Positions 49,761 to 58,335 of a DNA stretch of 64,000 bases are shown one piece after another (the stretch's first letter is position 1; every line of letters begins with the position of its first letter). A program made the translations under genes and the position numbers. Where the stretch lies: NCBI GenBank assembly GCA_037145635.1, contig JBBCXB010000002.1:186001-250000 (forward strand), written 5' to 3'. This stretch comes from JAATFS01 sp037145635 (GTDB lineage Bacteria > Pseudomonadota > Gammaproteobacteria > Xanthomonadales > Xanthomonadaceae). The notes under the pieces are model-generated. The model was not told where the DNA came from. It saw only the letters and a program-made list of their open reading frames with translations, and did not search any database.

Positions 49761-51362
49761 CTAGGACGCGGGTGCCGCCGGCGCGTCCACCGCGATGCCG
49801 GCGTCGCGCAGACGCCGCACCAGCGGTTCCAGTCCCTGCCAGTGCCGGCGCGACGCATGCACCGAGCGCTGGTGGATGCCGCCGCGCACCTGCGCGGCGC
49901 TGGCGGTGACGAAGGCGACGCGGCCCGCGGCCGCGGCCGCTGCGCGTGGCTCGAGGCCGCTCCACTGCAGCAGCCGCTGCCACTGCCCCTCCGGGTCGGC
50001 CACCAGCGCTTCGTACTGGATGTCCAGCACGCCACCCGGCATCACCGCGTGCCAATGCCGCATCAACGCGTGATAGGCCAGGTAGTACTGCGCCAGTTCG
50101 TCCAGGTCGTAGGAGAACGGGTAGGCGTTGTAGAACAGCGTCTTGTAGACCGCGTAGCAGGTGTCCAGCGGGTCGCGCACCAGGTGCAGGATGCGCGCGC
50201 GAGGCAGCGCCTTGCGGATCAGCCCGCAGTACAGGTAGTTGATCGGCATCTTGTCGATGAACAGCGCCGCGCCGCCGGCGGCCTCGCGCGCGCCACGCAG
50301 GTACTCGCGCCCGAGCGCGGCGAAGTCGATGTCGCGCGAGGCCTGCGCGGCCGACTGCCCGGGATGGCGCGCGCGCTGCTGCGCCGTGGCATGCCCGAGC
50401 AGGCTGCCGAAGTCCAGCAGTTCGCCGGCCGAGCGCGCGCCGCAGCGCTCGACCAGCAGCCGCTCCACCAGCGTGGTGCCGGTGCGCGGCATGCCGACGA
50501 TGAAGATGGCCCCCTCGCCCTGCGCGTCCGCGGCCGTGGATCCGGGCTGCATCGCCGCGGCGTCGTAGGCCGTGCGGAGGGCGTCGATCTGCGCGCATTC
50601 GGCAGCGACGTCGTAGCGCAGGGTGCGGCGTTTCTGCGCCGCCGCCGCGGTCAGCGCGTCGAAGGACGCCGCATGCCGGCCCAGGTCCTCCAGTTCCTTG
50701 GCCAGGGCGTAGCGCGCCGCGGCGGCCTGCGCGGGATCGCCCAGCCCGGCCCGCAGCCGGACCTGCAGATCGGCGACGTGGTCGTGCGGCTCGCGCTGCC
50801 GGCGCAGCGTGGCGCGCAGGTAGAGCGCGTCGCCGGCGTCCGGACGCCTCCGCAGCAGGGTCGCCAGCGTGGCGTCGGCGGCGTCGAACTCGCCGGCGAA
50901 AAACTGCAGCGTGGCCAGGTCGTAGAGCAGCGCGGGCACGTCGCCGAGCACGCTCCGGGCCTGCAGGTGGGCCTCGCAGGCCCGGGCCACGTCGTTGCAG
51001 CCGCTCCAGATCGCGCCGACCTGCCACAGCGCGGCGCCGTCGGCCGCGGCCAGGGCGCGGGCCTGCGCCTGCGCCGCGACCGTGGCGGCCTGCTGCCGCC
51101 GGCGCAGCTGCACCAGCAGCGTGCCCTGCTTGATCAGCAGCGGCAGCGGTGCCGCGGCGACCGCGGCGGCCGCCGCGACCAGGCGCAGCGCGGTGTCGGC
51201 ATCGCCGCGGGCCAGATGCGCCTCGCTGCCGAACTCCAGCACATGCGCGTCGGCCGGGAACCGGCTGCGAGCCTGCTCGAACCAGGCGACCGCCTCGTCG
51301 AAGCGCGACGCGCGCAGCAACCCGTAGCCCCGCACCACCACTCCCTGCACCTGCGCATCCAC
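49761..51362 (-). CDS. TPR-repeat sulfotransferase 1
   Basis: A 533-residue protein. Residues about 1-240 contain tetratricopeptide-like helix pairs (GYGLLRASRFDEAVAWFEQA near 10). Residues about 280-520 form a PAPS-dependent sulfotransferase domain: the 5'-phosphosulfate loop is GMPRTGTTLVERLL near 290 and the 3'-phosphate segment is LHLVRDPLDTCYAVYKTLF near 400. This architecture resembles protein-tyrosine sulfotransferase-like enzymes, where the TPR part may bind a peptide. No signal peptide, so cytoplasmic. The GTG start at 51362 follows AGGGAG; upstream codons in frame are Arg-rich and unsupported. It is divergent from a second enzyme of the same design. Confidence 0.87.
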   Translation of the reverse strand: MDAQVQGVVVRGYGLLRASRFDEAVAWFEQARSRFPADAHVLEFGSEAHLARGDADTALRLVAAAAAVAAAPLPLLIKQGTLLVQLRRRQQAATVAAQAQARALAAADGAALWQVGAIWSGCNDVARACEAHLQARSVLGDVPALLYDLATLQFFAGEFDAADATLATLLRRRPDAGDALYLRATLRRQREPHDHVADLQVRLRAGLGDPAQAAAARYALAKELEDLGRHAASFDALTAAAAQKRRTLRYDVAAECAQIDALRTAYDAAAMQPGSTAADAQGEGAIFIVGMPRTGTTLVERLLVERCGARSAGELLDFGSLLGHATAQQRARHPGQSAAQASRDIDFAALGREYLRGAREAAGGAALFIDKMPINYLYCGLIRKALPRARILHLVRDPLDTCYAVYKTLFYNAYPFSYDLDELAQYYLAYHALMRHWHAVMPGGVLDIQYEALVADPEGQWQRLLQWSGLEPRAAAAAAGRVAFVTASAAQVRGGIHQRSVHASRRHWQGLEPLVRRLRDAGIAVDAPAAPAS

Positions 51363-51568
51363 CGTTCCGGTTTCTCCCTTGATCGCGCTCGCCCTGTCTG
51401 ACCGTGGCCGCGGGCCGCGGGCGACGGCGCGCCGGGCCGCGCGGCCCGTCCACCGACAGCGTACCCGGCCCGCGCATCCCGTGCGATGCGCCTGCATGCA
51501 TCGCGCCGGATTGAACGCCGCTCGCGTGCGCCCTAAGCTGCGGATTCGTCCACGGCAAGGCGGCGCGC

Positions 51569-53062
51569 TTGGAGGCCACCCTCACGACACGGCTGCGCCA
51601 CGCCGCCGGGCTCATGCAGCAAGGCCAGGTGCAGGCGGCCGCGGACGCCTACCGTGAGCTCGTGCAGGCGCATCCGCAGCTGGCCGATGCCTGGTACAAC
51701 CTCGGCTACCTGCTGCGCCGGCTCGGCGACGCCACCGCGGCGCTGGACGCCTACGCCCAGGCCCTGCAGCAGGGCGGCGACGCGCCGGAGCAGATCCATC
51801 TCAATCGCGCGGGCATCCTCGGCGACGACCTGCAGCGGCCGGTGCAGGCCGCGCAGGAACTCCGGCGGGCCCTGGCACTGCGGCCCGGCTACGCGCCGGC
51901 GCTGCTGAACCTCGGCAACCTGCACGAGGAACTGGGCGAGCGCGGACCGGCGGTCGCCGCCTACCGGCAGTTGCTGGCCGGCCGCGATGCGTCGGGCGCG
52001 CTGCGGCTGGAGGCGCAGGCGCGTCTGCTGCGGCTCGAGCCGCCCGCGGACGCGGGCGATCCGCGCCTGGCCGAGCTCGCCCGGGCAGCGGCCACGCCCG
52101 GGCTGGCGCCTGCGGCGGCGGCCAATGTGCAGCATGCGCTGACGCACGCTTACGACCGCCTGCACGACCATGCACGCGCGTTCGACGCGGCGGCGGCGGC
52201 CAACCGGCACCGCCATGCCGCGGCCCCGCGCTACGACCCCGAACGCAGCGCGCGCCGCACCGACGCGCTGATCGCCGCGTTCGGACCGAGCCCGGAAACG
52301 CCCGCGGCAGCGGCGGCCGACGACGCGCAACCGCTGTTCATCTGCGGCATGTTTCGCTCCGGCTCCACGCTGCTGGAGCAGGTGCTGTCCCGTCACCCGC
52401 AGGTGCGCGCCGGCGGCGAACTCGACCTGCTGCCACAGCTGGTGGCGCAGTGCCTGCAGCCGTTTCCCGCGGCCGCCGGCGCGCTGTCGCGGGCGCAACT
52501 GGACGCACTCGCCGCGCGCTATCGGCAGCACGCGCGGCAGGTCTTCGGCGATACCGGCGCGGCGCGCTACCTGAGCGACAAGCGCCCGGACAACTTCCTG
52601 CTGATCGGCCTGATCAAGCGCCTATTCCCCGCCGCCCGGATCGTGCACACGGCGCGCGATCCGCTCGACAACGGCCTGTCGATCTTCCTGCAGCAGCTCA
52701 ACCCGCAGCGCTTCGACTACGCCGGCCGGCTCGAGGACATCGGCCATTTCTACGGCGAGTACCGGCGCCTGATGGCGCACTGGACGGCGTGCTACCCGCA
52801 GAGCCTGCACACCTTCGACTACGACGCCTTCGTCCGCGCACCGGCACCGACCCTGGCGGCACTGCTGCGGTTCCTCGACCTGCCGTGGGCACCGGACTGC
52901 CTGCAGTTCCATCGCGCGCAACGCGCGGTCAGGACCGGCAGCTACTGGCAGGTGCGGCAGCCGCTGCACGCCGACGCCTGCGGGCGCTGGCGGCACTACC
53001 GCGAACCGTTGGCGCCGCTGCGCGAGGCGCTGCGCCAGGCCGGCGTGGCCTGCGACGACTAG
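51569..53062 (+). CDS. TPR-repeat sulfotransferase 2
   Basis: A 497-residue protein with clear TPR repeats in residues about 5-150 (ADAWYNLGYLLRRLGDATAA; APALLNLGNLHEELGERGPA) and a sulfotransferase domain from about 255. The PAPS loop is GMFRSGSTLLEQVL near 260; the 3'-phosphate segment is VHTARDPLDNGLSIFLQQL near 360; the C-terminal part includes YWQVRQPLHADACGRWRHY. It begins at TTG 51569; no ATG is placed near the first helix. Its order and motifs match the enzyme at 49761, but the sequence is clearly different, so this is an old paralogue rather than a recent duplicate. The two starts are 206 bases apart and transcribed outward. Confidence 0.87.
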   Translation: MEATLTTRLRHAAGLMQQGQVQAAADAYRELVQAHPQLADAWYNLGYLLRRLGDATAALDAYAQALQQGGDAPEQIHLNRAGILGDDLQRPVQAAQELRRALALRPGYAPALLNLGNLHEELGERGPAVAAYRQLLAGRDASGALRLEAQARLLRLEPPADAGDPRLAELARAAATPGLAPAAAANVQHALTHAYDRLHDHARAFDAAAAANRHRHAAAPRYDPERSARRTDALIAAFGPSPETPAAAAADDAQPLFICGMFRSGSTLLEQVLSRHPQVRAGGELDLLPQLVAQCLQPFPAAAGALSRAQLDALAARYRQHARQVFGDTGAARYLSDKRPDNFLLIGLIKRLFPAARIVHTARDPLDNGLSIFLQQLNPQRFDYAGRLEDIGHFYGEYRRLMAHWTACYPQSLHTFDYDAFVRAPAPTLAALLRFLDLPWAPDCLQFHRAQRAVRTGSYWQVRQPLHADACGRWRHYREPLAPLREALRQAGVACDD

Positions 53063-53128
53063 CGCACCGGGGCGCACGCGCGCCGCGCGCGGCGACCCGC
53101 CGGCACGCCCCACCCGTGCCGCTGCGGG

Positions 53129-54163
53129 TCAGGAGTGGCCGTGCGAATGCCCGGCGTGCGGTGCGGGCGCGGGCCGCTCGCCGGCGCGGCCCGGCGTCGC
53201 GGCGGGCGCATGCGCATGGCCGTGATCGTGATCATGATCGTGGTCGTGCGCCCCGGACCCGACGGTGCCGGCGGTCGTGCACGGCTCGCTGCCGCAATGC
53301 CCGGCCTCCATCTGCAGGGTCACGTGGTCGATCCCGAAGCGCGCATGCAGGGTCTCGCCGAGCACCCGGCGCAGCGGCTCGGGCTCGGTGCCGTCGGCCA
53401 TCACCACGTGTGCGGTCAGCGCCGGCGTGCGGGAGGCCAGCGCCCACACGTGCAGGTCGTGCACGCTGTCCACGCCGGCCTGGCCGGACAGCACCTGGCG
53501 TACCGCGCCCAGGTCGATGCCCTGGGGCACGCCTTCGAGCAGCACGTTGACCGCCTCGCGCAGCAGCATCCACGTGCGCGGCAGCACCCACAGCCCGATC
53601 AGCACCGCCAGCACCGGGTCGATCCACTGCCAGCCGGTGGCGCCGATGGCCAGGGCGCCGAGGATCACCGCCACCGAGCCCAGCATGTCGCTCCACACTT
53701 CCAGGTAGGCGCCCTTGACGTTGAGGCTCTCGCCGCTGCCGGCCTTCAGCAGCCGCATCGACACCAGGTTGATGACCAGCCCGAACACCGCGATCAGCAG
53801 CACGCCGCCGGAGGCGACCGGCTGCGGCGCACGGAAGCGCTCGACCGCTTCCCACAGGATGTAGGCGCCGACGCCGAACAGCAGCGCGCCGTTGACCAGC
53901 GCGCCCAGCGCCTCGAGCCGCGCATAGCCGTAGGTCCGGCGCGCGTCCGGAGGGCGCCGGCTCAGCCGCACCGCGACCAGGGCGATCATCAGGCCCAGGG
54001 TGTCGGTGGCCATGTGCGCGGCATCGGACAGCAGCGCCAGGCTGTTGGTGACGAAGGCGCCGATCACTTCCGCCGCCAGGAACAGGCCGGTCAGGCCCAG
54101 CGCCCACCACAGCGGCGTCTCGTGGCGGATCTCGCTGGGGGCGTGGTTGTGGTCGTGGGCCAT
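53129..54163 (-). CDS. CzcD-like cation diffusion facilitator with His-rich tail
   Basis: A 344-residue inner-membrane metal exporter with six helices and a C-terminal cytoplasmic domain. Helix 2 has SDAAHMATDTLGL with His and Asp of the transport site; helix 5 has YLEVWSDMLGSVAV, where Glu replaces the usual His of HxxxD. The N-terminus (MAHDHNHA) and the C-terminus (HDHDHDHDHGHAHA) are His-rich and probably bind zinc, cobalt or cadmium. The C-terminal domain motif VHDLHVWALASRTPALTAHV fits CzcD. ATG 54163 places the His-rich N-terminus at the start. A heptamer repeat lies about 75 bases upstream. Confidence 0.92.
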   Translation of the reverse strand: MAHDHNHAPSEIRHETPLWWALGLTGLFLAAEVIGAFVTNSLALLSDAAHMATDTLGLMIALVAVRLSRRPPDARRTYGYARLEALGALVNGALLFGVGAYILWEAVERFRAPQPVASGGVLLIAVFGLVINLVSMRLLKAGSGESLNVKGAYLEVWSDMLGSVAVILGALAIGATGWQWIDPVLAVLIGLWVLPRTWMLLREAVNVLLEGVPQGIDLGAVRQVLSGQAGVDSVHDLHVWALASRTPALTAHVVMADGTEPEPLRRVLGETLHARFGIDHVTLQMEAGHCGSEPCTTAGTVGSGAHDHDHDHDHGHAHAPAATPGRAGERPAPAPHAGHSHGHS

Positions 54164-54235
54164 GGCGTCGGGATCGGGGGAGCGGACGGATGCGCGCACC
54201 TTAGGCGCGCCATGCGCCGGAGACTATTACATCGC

Positions 54236-54270
54236 TGGGATTGGGGATTGGGGATTGGGGATTGGGAATT
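54236..54270 (+). repeat. Tandem GGGGATT heptamer array
   Basis: Five 7-base units (GGGATT preceded by G or T, last unit GGGAATT) in exact register on the plus strand, between the CzcD-like start (54163) and mmsB stop (54305). Confidence 0.9.
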
Positions 54271-54304
54271 CGGGCGGCCTGGCCGCCCCGCTGCGGTCGC
54301 GACG

Positions 54305-55198
54305 TCAGCCGCGTGACGGCGCCAGCACCTTGACCACGCTGGAGAAGTCCAGCGCGCCGTTGCCGGCGCGGCTGTTGATCGCGTAGAGATTGCGCGCCAG
54401 TTCGCCGAGCGGGATCGCGGCGCCGGCCTGCACCGCCGCCTCGGCCACCAGGCCCAGGTCCTTGAGCATCAGGTCGTTGCCGAAACCGCCGCTGTAGCCG
54501 CGCGAGGCCGGGGCGTTCTCCAGCACGCCCGGCCACGGGTTGCAGACCTCGGTGGCCCAGCTGCGGCCGGTGCTGACCGCCATCATCTGCGACAGCACCT
54601 GCGGGTCCAGGCCCTGCGCCACGCCCAGGGCGATGGCCTCTCCGGTGGCGGCCATGATCACCCCCAGCGCCATGTTGTTGCACAGCTTGGCGACCTGCCC
54701 GGCGCCGCTGGCGCCGACATGGAAGATGTTCCGGCCCATCGCCTGCAGCAGCGCGCGCGCGCGCTCGAGCGTGTCCGCCTCGCCGCCGACGATGAAGGTG
54801 AGGCTGCCCGCGGCCGCGCCGGCGGTGCCGCCGGAGACCGGCGCGTCCAGCATCGCCAGCCCCCGCGCCGCCGCGGCCTCGGCCACCTTGCGGGCGCTGG
54901 CCGGCGCGATCGTGCTGCAGTCGATCACCAGCGCGCCGGCGGGGATCTGCGCGAGCAGCCCGTCCTCGCCCAGGTACAGCGCCTCGACGTGGCGGCTGGC
55001 CGGCAGCATCGAGATCACCACCTCGGCGCCGTCCAGGGTCTCCGGGGCCGAAGCGGCCGCGGTCGCGCCGGCGGCCACGACCGCGTCCAGCGCCGCCGGC
55101 ACCAGGTCGTAGGCCCGCAGCCGGTGCCCGGCCTTGATCAGGTTGGCGGCCATCGGCCCGCCCATGTTGCCCAGTCCAATGAAGGCAATCCGGCTCAT
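54305..55198 (-). CDS. mmsB: 3-hydroxyisobutyrate dehydrogenase
   Basis: A 297-residue NAD-dependent dehydrogenase that oxidises 3-hydroxyisobutyrate to methylmalonate semialdehyde in valine breakdown. The NAD site is RIAFIGLGNMGGPMAANLI at the N-terminus, the substrate motif is DAPVSGGTAGAAAG near 119, and the catalytic Lys lies in GQVAKLCNNMALG near 171. Its ATG overlaps the upstream hydrolase stop by ATGA. It is the last gene of the five-gene valine operon. Confidence 0.95.
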   Translation of the reverse strand: MSRIAFIGLGNMGGPMAANLIKAGHRLRAYDLVPAALDAVVAAGATAAASAPETLDGAEVVISMLPASRHVEALYLGEDGLLAQIPAGALVIDCSTIAPASARKVAEAAAARGLAMLDAPVSGGTAGAAAGSLTFIVGGEADTLERARALLQAMGRNIFHVGASGAGQVAKLCNNMALGVIMAATGEAIALGVAQGLDPQVLSQMMAVSTGRSWATEVCNPWPGVLENAPASRGYSGGFGNDLMLKDLGLVAEAAVQAGAAIPLGELARNLYAINSRAGNGALDFSSVVKVLAPSRG

Positions 55199-56361
55199 CG
55201 TGTGGCGTCTCCGTCGGTGTGCCCCAGGTCGGCCAGCGGATGCTGCGCGGGCGCGAACGGGGCGGTGAAGAAGGGTTCGGCCCAGCGCGCGTCGGCCTCG
55301 GCCAGCGTGGCCGGCTGCCAGCGGGGGCGGCGGTCCTTGTCGATCAGCAGCGCGCGGATGCCTTCGGCGAAGTCGCCGTGGGCAGCGCAGTGCAGCGCCA
55401 CCACGTACTCGGTCCGGAACGTCTCGGCCAGCTCGGCGGTGCCGGGGTGGCGGTGCAGCTCCCAGGCCAGGCGCGCCGACCCCGGTGCCCCGGCGGCCAG
55501 GGTCGCGCGGGCGCCCTGCAGCCACGGGTCCTCGCTGTCGAGCGCGGCGATCGCCCGCACCACCGCGTCCAGCGGACCGGCCGCGAGCAGCCGCTCGATC
55601 AGCGCCGCGTGCCGCTGCAGCGGGCCCGGTTCCGGCGACCGCGACAGCTCGCGCAGGCGCGCGTCGAGGGCGGCGCCGTCCTGCGCGGCCTCGCCGCTCC
55701 AGGCCTGCGCGGCCACCGCGTCGAGCACGGCGTCGTAGCGGCCGCTGTCGATGCAGACGTCGGCCAGGCCGGCGTAGATCGCGTCGCCGGCATCCAGCGG
55801 CGCACCGGTCAGGGCCAGGAACAGCCCGGCCCCCCGCGGCACGCGGCGCAGCAGCCAGCTGCCGCCGACGTCGGGGAACAAGCCGACGCTGATCTCGGGC
55901 ATCGCCAGCCGCGAACGCTCGGTGACCACGCGGTGGCGGGCCCCGGCCATCAGCCCGATGCCGCCGCCCATCACGATGCCATGGCCCCAGCACAGCAGCG
56001 GCTTGGGATAGGTGTGGATGGCGTAGTCGAGGCGATACTCCTCCTCGAAGAACGCGGCGACCTGGCGGTGGCCGCCCACCGCGCCGCCGCCGGGCGCGTC
56101 GTGGTCGCGCAGGCTGCGGTAGAGCCCGTGCAGGTCGCCGCCGGCGCAGAACGCCTTCTCGCCCGCCCCCCGCAGCACCACGCAGGCGATCCGCGGGTCC
56201 TGCGCCCACGCCGCCAGTTGCGGCGCGAGCCGCCGCGTCATCTCCAGCGACAGGCCGTTGAGGGTCCGCGGGGCGTTCAGGGTGGCGATGCCGAAGCGCC
56301 GCCCGCCCGCGGCCGCGCGCTCCTCGAACAGTACCGGAGCCTCGGCCTCGGGCACGCTCAC
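55195..56361 (-). CDS. 3-hydroxyisobutyryl-CoA hydrolase (crotonase family)
   Basis: A 388-residue hydrolase that releases 3-hydroxyisobutyrate from its CoA ester, which protects against the reactive methacrylyl-CoA step. Crotonase-fold motifs are KAFCAGGDLHGLYRSL near 65, GHGIVMGGGIGLMAGARHRV near 126 and MPEISVGLFPDVGGSWLL near 157. The length (about 390) and the C-terminal half with IDKDRRPRW fit the hydrolase rather than a plain enoyl-CoA hydratase (about 260). GTG 56361 overlaps the upstream stop by GTGA. Confidence 0.92.
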   Translation of the reverse strand: MSVPEAEAPVLFEERAAAGGRRFGIATLNAPRTLNGLSLEMTRRLAPQLAAWAQDPRIACVVLRGAGEKAFCAGGDLHGLYRSLRDHDAPGGGAVGGHRQVAAFFEEEYRLDYAIHTYPKPLLCWGHGIVMGGGIGLMAGARHRVVTERSRLAMPEISVGLFPDVGGSWLLRRVPRGAGLFLALTGAPLDAGDAIYAGLADVCIDSGRYDAVLDAVAAQAWSGEAAQDGAALDARLRELSRSPEPGPLQRHAALIERLLAAGPLDAVVRAIAALDSEDPWLQGARATLAAGAPGSARLAWELHRHPGTAELAETFRTEYVVALHCAAHGDFAEGIRALLIDKDRRPRWQPATLAEADARWAEPFFTAPFAPAQHPLADLGHTDGDATR

Positions 56362-57155
56362 GCGTTCTTCCAGTGCGGCGCGCGCTTCTCGAGGAAGGCG
56401 GCCACGCCCTCGGCTTGGTCGGCGCTGTCGAACAGGTCGACGAAGGCCTCGCGCTCGCTCACCAGCGCCGCGGCGTGCGCGCCCTGGCGGGACGCCTGCA
56501 CCAGCCGCTTGCAGGCCGCCACGCTGGTCGGGCTCTGCTGGCCGGCCCGCCGGGCCCACTCGATCGCCCGCGCCCGCGCCTGGCCGCGGCCCACCACCTC
56601 CTCGACCAGGCCGATGCGCGCGGCGGTGGCCGCGTCGACCCGCTCGCCGAGCAGGATCATGCGCTTGGCCCAGCCTTCGCCGACCAGGCGCGGCAGGTTC
56701 TGGGTGCCGCCGGCGCACGGCAGCAGGCCGACCGCGGCCTCCGGCAGCGCCAGCTGGGCCTGCTCCTCGGCGATGCGCAGGTCGCACGCCAGCGCGCACT
56801 CCAGCCCGCCGCCCATCGCGTAGCCGTTGATCGCGGCGATCGACACGCCGCGGAACGCGCTCAGCGCCTCGAAGGCCTCGCCGAAGCGGCGCGTGGCCTC
56901 GCGCGCGCCCGCCTTGTCGCCGCCGGCGAACTGCTTGAGATCGGCGCCGGCCGAGAAGAACTTCTCGCCCTCGCCGACGATCACCAGCGCGTAGATGTCG
57001 CGGTCAGCGTCGAGTTCGCGCACCAGGTCGCGCAGCGCGGCCAGGCTGTGCACGGTCCAGGTGTTGGCCGGCGGATGGCTCAGGGTGATCACGGCGACGG
57101 CGCCGTCGCGCTCGACCTTGAGCCCGGTGTGTTCGCGTGCGTGCCAGGCGTTCAT
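56358..57155 (-). CDS. Enoyl-CoA hydratase (valine pathway)
   Basis: A 265-residue crotonase that likely hydrates methacrylyl-CoA to 3-hydroxyisobutyryl-CoA. Motifs are KFFSAGADLKQFAG near 66, AMGGGLECALACDLRIA near 113 and LPEAAVGLLPCAGGTQNL near 137, with both catalytic Glu positions present. Its ATG overlaps the isobutyryl-CoA dehydrogenase stop by ATGA and its stop overlaps the hydrolase start. The substrate is inferred from the operon. Confidence 0.93.
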   Translation of the reverse strand: MNAWHAREHTGLKVERDGAVAVITLSHPPANTWTVHSLAALRDLVRELDADRDIYALVIVGEGEKFFSAGADLKQFAGGDKAGAREATRRFGEAFEALSAFRGVSIAAINGYAMGGGLECALACDLRIAEEQAQLALPEAAVGLLPCAGGTQNLPRLVGEGWAKRMILLGERVDAATAARIGLVEEVVGRGQARARAIEWARRAGQQSPTSVAACKRLVQASRQGAHAAALVSEREAFVDLFDSADQAEGVAAFLEKRAPHWKNA

Positions 57156-58333
57156 CGCAGTTCCTCCTCGCCGTTGAGCAGGTGACGGGCGACGATCATG
57201 CGCATCACCTCGTTGGTGCCTTCCAGGATGCGGTGCACGCGGCTGTCGCGTAGCAGGCGCTCGACCGGGTACTCGCGGATGTAGCCGTAGCCGCCGTGGA
57301 TCTGCAGCGCTTCGTCGCAGATCGCAAAGCCGGCGTCGGTGGCGAAGCGCTTGGCCATCGCGCACCACACCGTGGCGTCGTGGCTGCCGGCGTCGAGCTT
57401 GCGCGCGGCGGTGTGCACCATCTGCCGCGCGGCCACCAGCTGGGTGGCCATGTCGGCGAGCTTGAACTGCAGCGCCTGGAAGTCGGCCAGCTTGCGGCCA
57501 AACTGGCGGCGCTCGCCCATGTAGCGGCGCGCCGCATCCAGCGCGCCCTGCGCCGCGCCCAGCGAGCAGGCCGCGATGTTGATGCGGCCACCGTCCAGCG
57601 CCTTCATCGCCAGCTTGAAGCCCTCGCCCTCGGCGCCGAGCAGGTTGCCGGCCGGAATGCGCACCGCGGTGAAGGTGATGCCGCGGGTGGGCTGGCTGTT
57701 CCAGCCCATCTTCTCTTCCTTGCGGCCGTAGGCGATGCCCGGCGCGTCGGCCGGCACCACGAAGGCGCTGATGCCGCGCGCGCCGTCCTCGCCGGTCCGC
57801 GCCATCACCACCAGCACCTCGGTGGCGCCCGCGCCCGAGATGAAGGCCTTGCTGCCGTCGATGACGTAGTCGTCGCCGTCGCGCACCGCCCGGGTCTTCA
57901 GCGAGGCGGCGTCCGAGCCGCTGCCCGGCTCGGTCAGGCAGTACGAGGCCAGCCGCGCGCCGCTGGTCAGCGCCGGGCCCCAGTGCGCGCGTACGCCCTC
58001 GTTGCCGTAGCGGGTGATCAGCCAGGTGGCCATGTTGTGGATGCTGATGAAGGCCGAGGTGGACGGGTCCACCGCGGCCAGTTCCTCGAACACCACCGCC
58101 GCGTCCAGCCGCTTCATGCCCAGGCCGCCAACCGCCTCGTCGGTGTACAGCCCGCAGAAGCCGAGCTCGGCCGCCTTGGCGATGGCCTCGCGCGGGAAGT
58201 GCGACTGGGCATCCCACTCGGCCGCGTGCGGGGCCAGCTCCTTGTCGGCGAAGTCGCGCGCCGCCTCGCGGAACGCCTGCTGCTCTTCGTTCAAATCGGC
58301 CGCGTCGGGCGGCATCTGCATCAATGCGTTCAT
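57152..58333 (-). CDS. Isobutyryl-CoA dehydrogenase (acyl-CoA dehydrogenase family)
   Basis: A 393-residue FAD enzyme that oxidises isobutyryl-CoA to methacrylyl-CoA. FAD-binding motifs are SYCLTEPGSGSDAASLKT near 135 and FISGAGATEVLVVMAR near 168. The C-terminal catalytic Glu is in RILEGTNEVMRMIVAR near 370. ATG 58333 follows mmsA by two bases. The valine-specific assignment rests on its operon partners; sequence alone would also allow a short-branched-chain acyl-CoA dehydrogenase. Confidence 0.93.
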   Translation of the reverse strand: MNALMQMPPDAADLNEEQQAFREAARDFADKELAPHAAEWDAQSHFPREAIAKAAELGFCGLYTDEAVGGLGMKRLDAAVVFEELAAVDPSTSAFISIHNMATWLITRYGNEGVRAHWGPALTSGARLASYCLTEPGSGSDAASLKTRAVRDGDDYVIDGSKAFISGAGATEVLVVMARTGEDGARGISAFVVPADAPGIAYGRKEEKMGWNSQPTRGITFTAVRIPAGNLLGAEGEGFKLAMKALDGGRINIAACSLGAAQGALDAARRYMGERRQFGRKLADFQALQFKLADMATQLVAARQMVHTAARKLDAGSHDATVWCAMAKRFATDAGFAICDEALQIHGGYGYIREYPVERLLRDSRVHRILEGTNEVMRMIVARHLLNGEEELR

Positions 58334-58335
58334 GG

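Noticed and set aside
44057..50035. 1992-codon open frame on the minus strand across fadJ-like gene and TonB receptor
   Set aside because: It runs antisense to the plus-strand beta-oxidation gene and out of frame through the receptor. Composition is Arg/Ala/Gly-rich without any domain; such frames are expected in very GC-rich DNA.
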